Shown in pieces: positions 1-5,516 of a stretch of DNA of 35,444 nucleotides. The notes under the pieces are model-generated. The model worked only from the letters and a program-made list of their open reading frames with translations, did no database searches and was not told the DNA's origin. The stretch is from IMG/VR virus record IMGVR_UViG_3300008122_000231, positions 1-35,444 of that record, one strand, 5' to 3'. Positions within the stretch are counted from its first letter, which is position 1. Every line of letters begins with the position of its first letter. This DNA is from a virus. The position numbers were made by a program, and so were the translations under genes.

Positions 1-66
1 CTCGGCGGCGTACTCGGCGGCGTACTTGGCGTACTCGGCGTACTCGGCGTACTCGGCGGCGTACTG
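1..66. repeat. Short tandem repeat coding for the YAxE tail
   Basis: The first 66 bases are built from repeated gtactcggc and gtactcggcggc units (9 or 12 bp, always multiples of 3). They stay in frame in the minus-strand gene that ends here. Slippage would change the repeat number without breaking the frame. The window, and possibly the contig, ends inside this repeat. Confidence 0.8.
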
Positions 67-399
67 GCCTTGCTTTTCCGCAAACGCAACCACATGGCGC
101 AATCTTTCGGTAATTACCGCTTTATCATATGTCCGCGACCCAAGCGCACGGAGAATGAACGGCAGCAGCTTTTGCCGGTCTTTGTCGCCAAACAGGTCAT
201 TGGCATAAATTGCCAGCGGTCGCATGACATAGCACACGCACTCGGATTGGTCGTTAATCTGCGCCTCGCCGTTCAGGTACGCGATTACGTTCATGAAGCA
301 GCCGCTACCCGTTTCAGCGGTGTCTGCGTGGCTTCCTGCTAGTAGTTTGATTGGTTCGATCATTGTGCTCTCCGGTTTGGTTGCCTTGTCGTTACTCAT
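1..399 (-). CDS. Phage early protein with Tyr-Ala-Ala-Glu repeats, partial at the left edge
   Basis: I read this gene directly on the minus strand. It starts at ATG 399-397, which overlaps the stop of the next gene upstream (TAATG), and stays open for 133 codons to the window edge, so the C-terminus is missing. Residues 1-110 form a compact domain with a GSGCFMNVIAYLNGE-like block and a Cys-Val-Cys motif. This resembles small phage proteins of the type 'AGSH...CFMEAVAYLAGE...CVCPVI' that I know only as hypothetical. The visible tail (residue 112 onward) is a low-complexity repeat, alternating YAAE, YAE and YAK, which continues off the edge. Such Ala/Tyr-rich tails are common in these proteins. 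Function unknown. It is the last visible gene of the pL operon and is probably translationally coupled to its neighbour. Confidence 0.75.
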   Translation of the reverse strand, partial: MSNDKATKPESTMIEPIKLLAGSHADTAETGSGCFMNVIAYLNGEAQINDQSECVCYVMRPLAIYANDLFGDKDRQKLLPFILRALGSRTYDKAVITERLRHVVAFAEKQGQYAAEYAEYAEYAKYAAEYAAE

Positions 400-1130
400 T
401 ACTTGATCCTCCGAAATGAAACAACCCATACGAACGGGCTAGCCTCCCAGCTTCCCGCGCCGTTGATGGATTCCCATAGGTTTTTGAAGTGCTCCCGTGG
501 TATCGCGTTGTACGGGTAGCTCGGTATTGAGCCGTGACCACCAGCGCAGCCTTCCGCGTTCGCATCGGCCTCACTAATTTCTCTGAGTCGTTCAACGCGA
601 ACACCTGTTACTTCCAACTCCATGCGGCAAGCCCAAGCCGGCAGGAATCGGCCAACCTTGAAACGCCACTTATAACCGTCTTGACCTACGCTCGACTGAA
701 CATCAAGCGTTGGCCGTTCTGGATCGTCGGCAACGTAAAAGACCGGCGCTTCTCGAAGTGGAACGTATTTGAATTTGTCGCGGCCCGTCTTGGTCTTTCC
801 GTTCGGCACCTGCTTACACCACATCCATGCGGATTCTTTGACGCGCAGCCGGTCGCCTACTTGGCCGTAGGGGCAATCGATATTCACAACGGTGGTATAG
901 CCGGACAAACCAAACCACTGCCCGTTTTGCTCCCGCCACTCGACGATGCCGCCGACGCCATGACCTAGCGCGATGGCCGCGCTGCCGCCGTTTAAGTAGG
1001 CCGAATCATCGTGCAGATCCTTGTCGCGTAGCTTCACCACTCTCCGCGTTTGCACCTTGCGCCCGTCAAATATCGCTCTGACCATCGGCGCGGAAAAGAG
1101 GATCGGCCGTTCTTTAACGTCATTCGTCAC
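399..1130 (-). CDS. Phage protein of the ASCH-like / 'morphogenetic protein' type
   Basis: 243 residues starting at GTG 1130, with an AGGAG ribosome site about 8 bases upstream. The N-terminus (RPILFSAPMVRAIFDGRKVQTRR) is the hallmark of a widespread phage family usually annotated as 'morphogenetic protein' or related to ASCH domains. ASCH domains are beta-barrel folds thought to bind RNA or modified nucleotides. Further conserved-looking blocks are CPYGQVGDRLRVKESAW (about 85-105) and LPAWACRMELEVTGVRVERLREIS (about 165-190). The gene overlaps its upstream neighbour by 11 bp, and its stop overlaps the next start, so it is part of one translationally coupled operon. Its role in the phage is not established. 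The family match is from memory of its N-terminal motif. Confidence 0.75.
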   Translation of the reverse strand: MTNDVKERPILFSAPMVRAIFDGRKVQTRRVVKLRDKDLHDDSAYLNGGSAAIALGHGVGGIVEWREQNGQWFGLSGYTTVVNIDCPYGQVGDRLRVKESAWMWCKQVPNGKTKTGRDKFKYVPLREAPVFYVADDPERPTLDVQSSVGQDGYKWRFKVGRFLPAWACRMELEVTGVRVERLREISEADANAEGCAGGHGSIPSYPYNAIPREHFKNLWESINGAGSWEASPFVWVVSFRRIK

Positions 1131-1371
1131 AGATAGCTCTCCTATTTCTCAATTCCCACTGTTGACACCTGGCTTTGCTGCTGGCGATCTTGAGCATGGC
1201 ACCTTTGGCATAGGCCGACTCAACTTGTTGGCTGGCCTCGTGGTCACGTAGCGGCATAACCACTACGGCCACGACAAGGCAGGCTAGGATCACGCCGGCC
1301 GTGAAGCACAGTACCGCGCCGCCGATTGCCAGCGACCAAAACTCGCGAGGGTTTAGGGTGATGGTGGTCAT
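1120..1371 (-). CDS. Small membrane protein of the left early operon
   Basis: 83 residues from ATG 1371. The start forms an ATGA overlap with the original stop (1368-1370) of the broken gene upstream. Residues 14-38 are a single strongly hydrophobic segment (AIGGAVLCFTAGVILACLVVAVVVM), followed by a hydrophilic tail of about 45 residues with two cysteines. It is probably a single-pass inner-membrane protein. No family is recognised. The overlap suggests that its translation depended on read-through of the upstream gene. That gene is now frameshifted and ends early at 1426, so expression of this protein may be reduced. Confidence 0.6.
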   Translation of the reverse strand: MTTITLNPREFWSLAIGGAVLCFTAGVILACLVVAVVVMPLRDHEASQQVESAYAKGAMLKIASSKARCQQWELRNRRAICDE

Positions 1372-1392
1372 TTGATCTTGTGCACAATGCGC

Positions 1393-1550
1393 GGCTGATT
1401 GTTGGCCACCATCTTCTCGCCGGGTTCAGCAAAGCTCGGCACGTCTGAAAAGAATGGCAGGCGGTCGGGGTGGCTGATTGTTGGCCACCATCTTCTCGCC
1501 GGGTTCAGCAAAGCTCGGCACGTCTGAAAAGAATGGCAGGCGGTCGGGGT
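1393..1550. repeat. Perfect 79-bp tandem duplication
   Basis: Bases 1393-1471 and 1472-1550 are identical over all 79 positions. The unit runs from ggctgattgttggcc to ggcaggcggtcggggt. It lies inside a coding sequence and shifts the frame. Part of the unit (31 bases from 1443) occurs a third time at 2149-2179 in the neighbouring HNH gene. Confidence 0.95.
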
Positions 1551-1722
1551 TGGAGCCGGTGGCGTTAGCAAACGCCACTTCGGCCTTCGCTAAATTGACA
1601 ACGACCTGGGCAACATCGGCGATCGCTCTGGCGCGCTCGATCTCCATCGGTTTCTCTTTGTCTTGCAGCGCTTCAAGCGTGGCAAAAAGATGGTTGCGCA
1701 GATCTTCACTTTTGTTTTTCAT
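1426..1722 (-). pseudogene. Small phage protein, C-terminus altered by a 79-bp tandem duplication
   Basis: The gene starts at ATG 1722, inside the last codons of the HNH gene, and reads 98 residues to a stop at 1426. The N-terminal 60 residues are helical and look normal. From about residue 58 the frame reads NPDRLPFFSDVPSFAEPGEK and then runs into a second copy of the same DNA. Because the duplication is 79 bp (not a multiple of 3), the second copy is read out of frame and ends in an aberrant tail. Removing one copy restores an ORF ending ...NNQPRIVHKIK, with its stop at 1368 in a perfect ATGA overlap with the next gene. That is clearly the ancestral form. Function unknown. Confidence 0.65.
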
Positions 1723-2110
1723 TGATCGTCCTCTGTAGTTTTTTGACCAGGCGAATGGCGTGTTTCAAGGGTTGCGGGTAGCGGTGAATGGTGTTGCGCG
1801 CCATCAGCTCGGCGCGGGTGATGCACTCCAGGTTGGCGGGGTCAAAGTTACGCTTGTTGCCGTCTCGAAAAATCACCGCATGCCCCTTCGGCAACGTGCG
1901 GCCGGCGTGCTCTTGCCACACCAAGATATGCACCGCCACCCAATCACGCAGCGGGAAGCCGGTATCGGTCACCTTGCGTTGCAGGTAGCCCCCTTTGCTC
2001 ACGCGCTCGCTGCCTATCGGCTTCCACGTATGCGGCTTCACGCCCTTCTTGAATTGTGTCTGCACACAGCCAGGATAGGTGACGCCCGTGCGGCCCTTGT
2101 TGAACGGCAC
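1706..2110 (-). pseudogene. HNH endonuclease domain, C-terminal part of a split gene
   Basis: This frame carries an HNH nuclease domain: HILVWQEHAGRTLPKGHAVIFRDGNKRNFDPANLECITRAELMARNTIH. It fits the phage HNH family in which 'HxLVWxxxxGxxPxGHxVxFxDGNxxNxxxxNLexxxR' spans the two His and the Asn. It opens at a GTG (2110) that is an internal Val codon of the original gene, not a natural start. Deleting 32 bp at 2149-2180 joins it in frame to the segment at 2038-2394 (MTPDHPGRAHQFKKGQVPFN...). That gives the usual layout of an N-terminal HTH followed by HNH. The nuclease domain is intact, but its translation would need an internal start. Confidence 0.7.
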
Positions 2111-2394
2111 CTGGCCTTTCTTAAACTGGTGAGCGCGCCCAGGGTGGTGTCTGAAAAGAATGGCAGGCGGTCGGGGTGGTCAGGCGTCATGCGTTCGCGT
2201 GCGACCTGAGCAACGGTGGCTGCGTCTTTCTTCAAACCAAGCACAGCGGCTCGTTGGTACACCGCGCCAATGCTGCAATTGCAAAACCACGCAATGACGA
2301 TGCACTCGACGTGCGGGTAGAGCTCGGTGACCAGCTCAATCTCCCACGGCTGCCACTGCTTTTTTGGTGTGATGAGGTTGCGTGAGATGGTCAT
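2038..2394 (-). pseudogene. N-terminal HTH half of the split HNH endonuclease gene
   Basis: The gene starts at ATG 2394 in an ATGA overlap with the upstream gene. Residues 8-70 (PWEIELVTELYPHVECIVIAWF...AVYQRAAVLGL) look like the helix-turn-helix domain that commonly precedes phage HNH modules. After MTPDHP the frame enters an inserted copy of DNA also found at 1443-1473 (DRLPFFSD) and runs out of frame to 2038. The protein as read (118 residues) therefore has the DNA-binding part only. The original gene spanned 2394-1706. Confidence 0.65.
2142..2180. repeat. 32-bp insertion flanked by 7-bp direct repeats
   Basis: The 7-mer gggtggt occurs at 2142-2148 and again at 2174-2180. Between them lie 25 bases (2149-2173) identical to part of the 79-bp duplicated unit. 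The identity extends to 31 bases (2149-2179 = 1443-1473). Removing 32 bp restores the HNH reading frame. The arrangement looks like a small insertion with target duplication, or a template-switch copy. Confidence 0.75.
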
Positions 2395-2684
2395 GCAGCG
2401 CCCGTCTTCTCAACGCTTCCGGCCAAAACAATGTCAGGCGAACACATCACAATCTGAAATGTCTCGGCTTTAGGCTCCGCGCCGCCAATCACCTCGGCAA
2501 ACATCTTTGCCATGTGCGTTGTGCGGTCGCACGGCCATGCGATGATCGAGTTCGATGGCGTTCTCAATGAACGCAATTCAACTAAACCATTCCAGTCAGA
2601 AACCTGCTGAAACAGACCGATGCTCTTGCCGTTTATTTCGACGTTGAACACCTTGATGGCTTCAAAAGTTGCTTTTAAGTTCAT
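2391..2684 (-). CDS. Hypothetical phage early protein
   Basis: 97 residues from ATG 2684, joined by ATGA overlaps to the genes on both sides. The N-terminal third (FEAIKVFNVEINGKSIGLFQQVSDW) reads as beta-rich. There are no signal peptide, membrane segments or recognisable motifs. Its position in the pL operon of small overlapping genes suggests an accessory early function. No family is recognised. Confidence 0.6.
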   Translation of the reverse strand: MNLKATFEAIKVFNVEINGKSIGLFQQVSDWNGLVELRSLRTPSNSIIAWPCDRTTHMAKMFAEVIGGAEPKAETFQIVMCSPDIVLAGSVEKTGAA

Positions 2685-2989
2685 GCCGCAATCCCTTCAA
2701 GCTGCTCGCACAGCGCCTTGATGGCGTAGTTGGCTGCTTCGTGCAAATTCTCTGCGTTCACCTGGGCGACTTTGGGCGCGGGGATAACGGTGATAGACCC
2801 GCGCGCGGTGCGGCCGTAGATCTGAATGCCGGCCTTTGCCGCCGCCGCTTCGGTGCGCGTGGAGAAGGTAGTGGCGTCGGCACTCTTGCTATGCCAGCCG
2901 CGCTTTTCCGCATTGCGGAGCCCGACACAAAAGTACTTGTGCGAACGGGTATCAAAAATCACATACGGTCCACTATTGGTGCGCGACAT
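2681..2989 (-). CDS. Hypothetical phage early protein
   Basis: 102 residues. I chose ATG 2989 because a perfect GGAGG ribosome site lies 5 bases upstream (plus-strand 2996-3000), although the frame stays open further upstream to 3112. The protein begins MSRTNSGPYVIFDTRSHKYF and has an FSTRTEAAAAKAGIQIYG segment. The C-terminal third is helical. It overlaps the preceding gene's end by 17 bp and the next gene by 4 bp (ATGA). No family is recognised. It resembles the short 'YVIxDTRSHKYxx' accessory proteins seen in phage early operons. Confidence 0.65.
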   Translation of the reverse strand: MSRTNSGPYVIFDTRSHKYFCVGLRNAEKRGWHSKSADATTFSTRTEAAAAKAGIQIYGRTARGSITVIPAPKVAQVNAENLHEAANYAIKALCEQLEGIAA

Positions 2990-3227
2990 GGGTTGCCTCC
3001 TTATCCGCACTGGCCGCATACGGCAGATACAGTTGCTGCACCGGCGGGATCGGCGCCAGCTCTTCGATGGTGACGAGCACACGCGCCACGCGAAAGCCCG
3101 GGTGGTCGTCATACGGCGGCTTGCGGGGGATGGAGAGCTCGGCTTCTGTCTTGGTGCCGTGCAGAGCGAGCGCGATGCCGGTGAAGTTATCGATGACGGC
3201 GTGCTGGACGGGTGAGATGAGTTTCAT
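2973..3227 (-). CDS. Hypothetical phage early protein
   Basis: 84 residues from ATG 3227, in ATGA overlap with the upstream gene and overlapping the next start by 17 bp. It has no membrane segment or clear motif. The stretch FTGIALALHGTKTEAELSIPRKPPYDDHPGFRVARVLVTIEEL looks globular. A member of the pL operon of unknown function. Confidence 0.6.
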   Translation of the reverse strand: MKLISPVQHAVIDNFTGIALALHGTKTEAELSIPRKPPYDDHPGFRVARVLVTIEELAPIPPVQQLYLPYAASADKEATHVAHQ

Positions 3228-3541
3228 TGGGCATCTCCCGTGGTGGCCTTGGCGGGATAAAGACTGCGCGCATCACTCTCCAATGCCCGAAGTGTGGCGA
3301 CAAACTCCAACAATTCCTGGCTGGCTTCGAGATGGAAGGTCAGGGGGTTTTTGCCGCTTGCGGGCACCGTGACGATATTTACCAGTTTCTCGACGCCGAG
3401 TCCCGCGCTCAAATCCTCGAACACGCGAAGCTGCTTTTCATTGAGTAGCTGCAATCGGTTAAGGGATTCAAACCGCCAAGCTAGTTCGGCTAGGGTGCCG
3501 CGAATCAGCGCCGTTTCGATCTGTGCAGTGATGCTGCTCAT
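3224..3541 (-). CDS. Hypothetical helical phage early protein
   Basis: 105 residues from ATG 3541, whose start overlaps the upstream stop (ATGA). An in-frame extension to 3619 exists but would run through the upstream gene, so I prefer 3541. The protein is largely alpha-helical (ITAQIETALIRGTLAELAWRFESLNRLQLLNEKQLRVFEDL), and a coiled-coil or small helical bundle is likely. No family is recognised. Confidence 0.6.
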   Translation of the reverse strand: MSSITAQIETALIRGTLAELAWRFESLNRLQLLNEKQLRVFEDLSAGLGVEKLVNIVTVPASGKNPLTFHLEASQELLEFVATLRALESDARSLYPAKATTGDAQ

Positions 3542-3759
3542 GCGGCCACCTGTGCAGGTGTGCGTTGACCGCCGATGCCGACGAGGTGCCAGCCCTCGGG
3601 CACGTTTGCGCGGCCACAAAAACAGGTGCGGCCAGCTCGCTCGATCATGACGACGTTCGCGGCGGCAGCGAGCTGCGCCACTTCCAGCATGGTGGCGTCG
3701 TCAGGGATTTGTATTGCAGCGGCCGGTGCGGCCGTGGTGCGGGTGTTGAAGCAGGACAT
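3538..3759 (-). CDS. Hypothetical protein, first gene of the pL operon
   Basis: 73 residues from ATG 3759 with a strong ribosome site (CGGAGG, 5 bases upstream). It contains a Cys-Phe-Cys-Gly motif (residues 47-50) and a C-terminal RTPAQVAA. It is the first coding sequence downstream of pL, about 33 bases from the predicted transcription start. In lambda-like phages this is where an N-type antiterminator would sit. This protein is neither basic nor Arg-rich, so I do not call it N. Confidence 0.6.
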   Translation of the reverse strand: MSCFNTRTTAAPAAAIQIPDDATMLEVAQLAAAANVVMIERAGRTCFCGRANVPEGWHLVGIGGQRTPAQVAA

Positions 3760-3760
3760 A

Positions 3761-3799
3761 TTGCCTCCGTAGGTGCCCGTGAGTGGGCGACGGAGGCAA
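3761..3799 (-). promoter_or_regulatory. Inverted repeat overlapping the ribosome site of the first pL gene
   Basis: TTGCCTCCGT (3761-3770) and ACGGAGGCAA (3790-3799) are perfect complements, 19 bases apart, and the intervening DNA contains GCCC-N6-GGGC. On the minus-strand transcript the downstream arm is the Shine-Dalgarno sequence of the gene at 3759. The outer stem can only form fully if transcription starts upstream of the expected site (near 3791). From pL, only the inner GCCC/GGGC hairpin would be transcribed completely. Confidence 0.55.
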
Positions 3800-3828
3800 T
3801 TATCAAGAAACTTGTTTTAGTTTGTCAA
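3799..3828 (-). promoter_or_regulatory. pL, leftward early promoter
   Basis: On the minus strand a perfect -35 TTGACA (complement of 3823-3828) is followed, 18 bases on, by GATAAT (complement of 3799-3804), a 5/6 match to the -10 consensus. Transcription should start near 3791 and read the operon 3759 to 1. One operator covers the -10 and another lies just upstream of the -35. Confidence 0.8.
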
Positions 3829-3839
3829 CAAGTTTCTTG
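3804..3839. promoter_or_regulatory. Left operators (OL), two CAAG-N3-CTTG sites
   Basis: CAAGAAACTTG (3804-3814) and CAAGTTTCTTG (3829-3839) are each palindromes of the form CAAG-N3-CTTG. Their centres are 25 bp apart, and together they form a larger inverted repeat. The same motif occurs at the divergent promoter 5169-5225, so these are the likely binding sites of the repressor and/or Cro at pL. Confidence 0.8.
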
Positions 3840-3853
3840 TTTCACGTGAAACT
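3838..3853. promoter_or_regulatory. parS-like ParB-binding site next to OL
   Basis: TGTTTCACGTGAAACT matches the broadly conserved bacterial chromosomal parS consensus TGTTTCACGTGAAACA at 15 of 16 positions. The inner 14 bases (3839-3852) are a perfect palindrome. It shares two bases with the left operator at 3829-3839. No parA/parB gene is visible in the window, so any binding protein would be the host's ParB. The match is certain. Function is inferred. Confidence 0.65.
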
Positions 3854-3864
3854 AACAGGGCGCG

Positions 3865-4491
3865 TTAGTTTTGGACAGTGGTGAGTATTCCATTGTCAAA
3901 ATAGAGATAACCGCGGCCATCTGAGTAAACCCACTGCTCACGTGTACCGCGCGCTGTAGAGGTGCGATTTATGTCGCTGGGCTTACCCCAGCTGCTTTCA
4001 ATCACTTGTTGCTGGGTCATGCCGATCTTCACGCCTTCTCGTTTACGTCGCGCGAGGTCAGCTTTGCGGTCAAGTTCGGCTTTTATCTTGGCCTCCTTTG
4101 CTTGGATTTCAGCCAAGCGGCCCTTTGCCTCTGTGCGCAGTGCGATCATTTCCGGATCGCTCAGGTCGGCAAACATTGCACCGGCGCTGATGGCAGCTTC
4201 GTAGTCTTTTTTGGCAATTGCAGCAGCCATTTGTGATCGAGCTGAAGCGCGATCGTCCGCGGTCGCCTTGAGTCGCGCGGCGCGGTTTGCCTCAATTCTG
4301 GCTTGTGAAGCAGCGGCAGCGGCGGCTCTCTCTTTGGCCTGTGTGGCTGCGAGATGTTCGCCAACTTTGTTTGAGATAACCACCAGCGCGGCAATGACGA
4401 TCAGTACGATAACAACTAGCTTGCGTTGTTTTGCAATCGTCATGCCGGCTTGGTAACCGGCGCGGCCCGGAGGCTCATTAGAGTCTGTCAT
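3865..4491 (-). CDS. Membrane-anchored coiled-coil protein with a BamE/SmpA-like C-terminal domain
   Basis: 208 residues from ATG 4491, in ATGA overlap with the repressor stop, so it is co-transcribed with the repressor and likely made in the lysogen. Residues 24-41 (LVVIVLIVIAALVVISNK) form one membrane segment with a short cytoplasmic N-terminus. Residues 45-150 are Ala/Lys/Arg/Glu-rich helix, probably coiled coil. Residues 153-208 (VKIGMTQQQVIESSWGKPSDINRTS...QWVYSDGRGYLYFDNGILTTV) match the pattern of the BamE/SmpA/OmlA fold: 'GMTxxQVxxxWGxPxxxN...W.Y....YLxFxxGxLxxV'. The domain would sit in the periplasm. Genes at this position often act in lysogenic conversion or superinfection exclusion. 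That role is inference here. Confidence 0.75.
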   Translation of the reverse strand: MTDSNEPPGRAGYQAGMTIAKQRKLVVIVLIVIAALVVISNKVGEHLAATQAKERAAAAAASQARIEANRAARLKATADDRASARSQMAAAIAKKDYEAAISAGAMFADLSDPEMIALRTEAKGRLAEIQAKEAKIKAELDRKADLARRKREGVKIGMTQQQVIESSWGKPSDINRTSTARGTREQWVYSDGRGYLYFDNGILTTVQN

Positions 4492-5156
4492 ACGCTTCCT
4501 GCTCGATGCACCACTTCGCCAATGATCTCAGCTTCCATGTAAGGGGTCAAAAAATCGTCTGGGTACATCATTTTGTCAGGGTTGTCAGAGACCACGCGAA
4601 CTTTTCCATCAAGTTGCTTGTGCAAGCGTTTTACCTTCACACCGTCATCCGTCCGAAACGCAAAGACATGGCCGTTGATTAGCTTTCGTTGGCCTCGGTT
4701 GACCAGCAGCTGGTCGCCGTCGTGGATAGTTGGGTACATAGAATCGCCGTTAGCTTCAACGACAACACAAAGCATGGGGTTGAGATTTTTTCTCTGAAGC
4801 CAGTCGCGTCGATAAGCATGTTTTCCGTCAACCTCTTCGTGTTCATTTTGCGCGCCTCTGCCGGCAGAGGCTTGGGCTGCGTATTTGCGAATAAGTGCGT
4901 ATTTGGAGTCGTAGTCACTGATCGGCTCTCGCGCCTCGACTAACGTCGCGCCAAATTGAATATAGGACGGCGAAATGTCTAAAGCGTGTGCGATTAGCTG
5001 AATGTCGGCCGCTTTGGGCGCGCTGGCGTCTCGCTCGTAGTTCCCAATGCGTGACTGACCCCAGCCGCACGCCTCCGCCAGCTGGTGCTGTTTCCACCCT
5101 TTAGCCTCGCGCGCCGCCTTAATCCGAGCGCCCACAGTTTCGCTTTTTTTCATCAT
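4488..5156 (-). CDS. CI/LexA-type phage repressor (HTH plus S24 peptidase)
   Basis: 222 residues. An N-terminal HTH_3 (XRE) domain covers about residues 8-65 (ARIKAAREAKGWKQHQLAEACGWGQSRIGNYERD). A linker with Ala98-Gly99 is the likely self-cleavage site. The C-terminal S24 domain has Ser139 (NGDSM) and Lys176 (VKVKRL) as the catalytic pair. It should keep pL and pR off in the lysogen and be inactivated through RecA-stimulated self-cleavage after DNA damage. It is divergent from the Cro-like gene, with three operators between. There is no clear Shine-Dalgarno before ATG 5156, and the predicted pRM would start at or next to the start codon, as in lambda cI. A second Met (5153) is possible. Confidence 0.95.
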   Translation of the reverse strand: MMKKSETVGARIKAAREAKGWKQHQLAEACGWGQSRIGNYERDASAPKAADIQLIAHALDISPSYIQFGATLVEAREPISDYDSKYALIRKYAAQASAGRGAQNEHEEVDGKHAYRRDWLQRKNLNPMLCVVVEANGDSMYPTIHDGDQLLVNRGQRKLINGHVFAFRTDDGVKVKRLHKQLDGKVRVVSDNPDKMMYPDDFLTPYMEAEIIGEVVHRAGSV

Positions 5157-5163
5157 TGGGTTT

Positions 5164-5194
5164 TTTATCAGGGTTCTTGGTGTTGACGTGCCAA
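5164..5194 (-). promoter_or_regulatory. Likely pRM, repressor maintenance promoter
   Basis: On the minus strand TTGGCA (complement of 5189-5194) is followed 18-19 bases later by TGATAA/GATAAA (complement of 5164-5170). This is a weak -10, as expected for an activated promoter. The predicted start lies at or within a base or two of the repressor ATG (5156), giving a leaderless or nearly leaderless mRNA. That would explain the missing ribosome site. Confidence 0.5.
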
Positions 5195-5225
5195 GATTCT
5201 TGATGTTTAATAAACAAGATTCTTG
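5169..5225. promoter_or_regulatory. Right operators (OR), three CAAG-N3-CTTG sites
   Basis: CAGGGTTCTTG (5169-5179, one mismatch), CAAGATTCTTG (5192-5202) and CAAGATTCTTG (5215-5225) have centres exactly 23 bp apart (5174, 5197, 5220). The middle site lies in the pR spacer, the right one at the pR start point, and the left one over the likely pRM core. This is the tripartite arrangement of lambdoid OR. Confidence 0.85.
5183..5211 (+). promoter_or_regulatory. pR, rightward early promoter
   Basis: TTGACG (5183-5188), 17 bases, then TTTAAT (5206-5211): 5/6 matches at both boxes with ideal spacing. Transcription should start near 5218 and read the Cro-like gene. Two repressor operators lie in the spacer and over the start site. 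Confidence 0.8.
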
Positions 5226-5240
5226 ATTTTTGAGGGCTTA

Positions 5241-5516
5241 ATGGAAGCATTTGAACGCGCGTGCCAACTCGCGGATGGGGTAACTAAGCTGGCTGACGTC
5301 ATGACCAAGCTCTCTGAGCAGGTTTTGGGCAAGCCAGAGCGGTTCTATCAATCTCGGGTTTCGAACTGGAAAAGCACGGGAGTGCCCGTCGACTACGTGA
5401 TCCTCGTTTCAGCAGCGGTGGGCTATCAGGTAACACCGCACGAATTGGCGCGTGTTCAGTATCCGCACCCTTCCGACGGCCTTCCTGCCGAGCTTCGCGT
5501 ACAGGCGGCCGAATGA
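5241..5516 (+). CDS. Cro-like repressor (YdaS-type HTH)
   Basis: 91 residues from ATG 5241, preceded by GAGGG at 5-9 bases. An upstream TTG at 5223 lies inside the operator and lacks a ribosome site. The pattern ACQLADGVTKLADVM...QSRVSNWKSTGVPVDYVILVSAAVGYQVTPHELA is that of YdaS/Cro proteins: an HTH followed by 'V..W...GVP...C..I..A..G.VT..ELRP'. It is the first gene of the pR transcript, divergent from the repressor, and should bind the same operators to favour lytic growth. Confidence 0.85.
   Translation: MEAFERACQLADGVTKLADVMTKLSEQVLGKPERFYQSRVSNWKSTGVPVDYVILVSAAVGYQVTPHELARVQYPHPSDGLPAELRVQAAE

Noticed and set aside
3538-3759. N-type antiterminator as first gene of the pL operon
   Set aside because: The protein lacks the Arg-rich RNA-binding N-terminus and no boxB-like hairpin with boxA was evident, so position alone is not enough.
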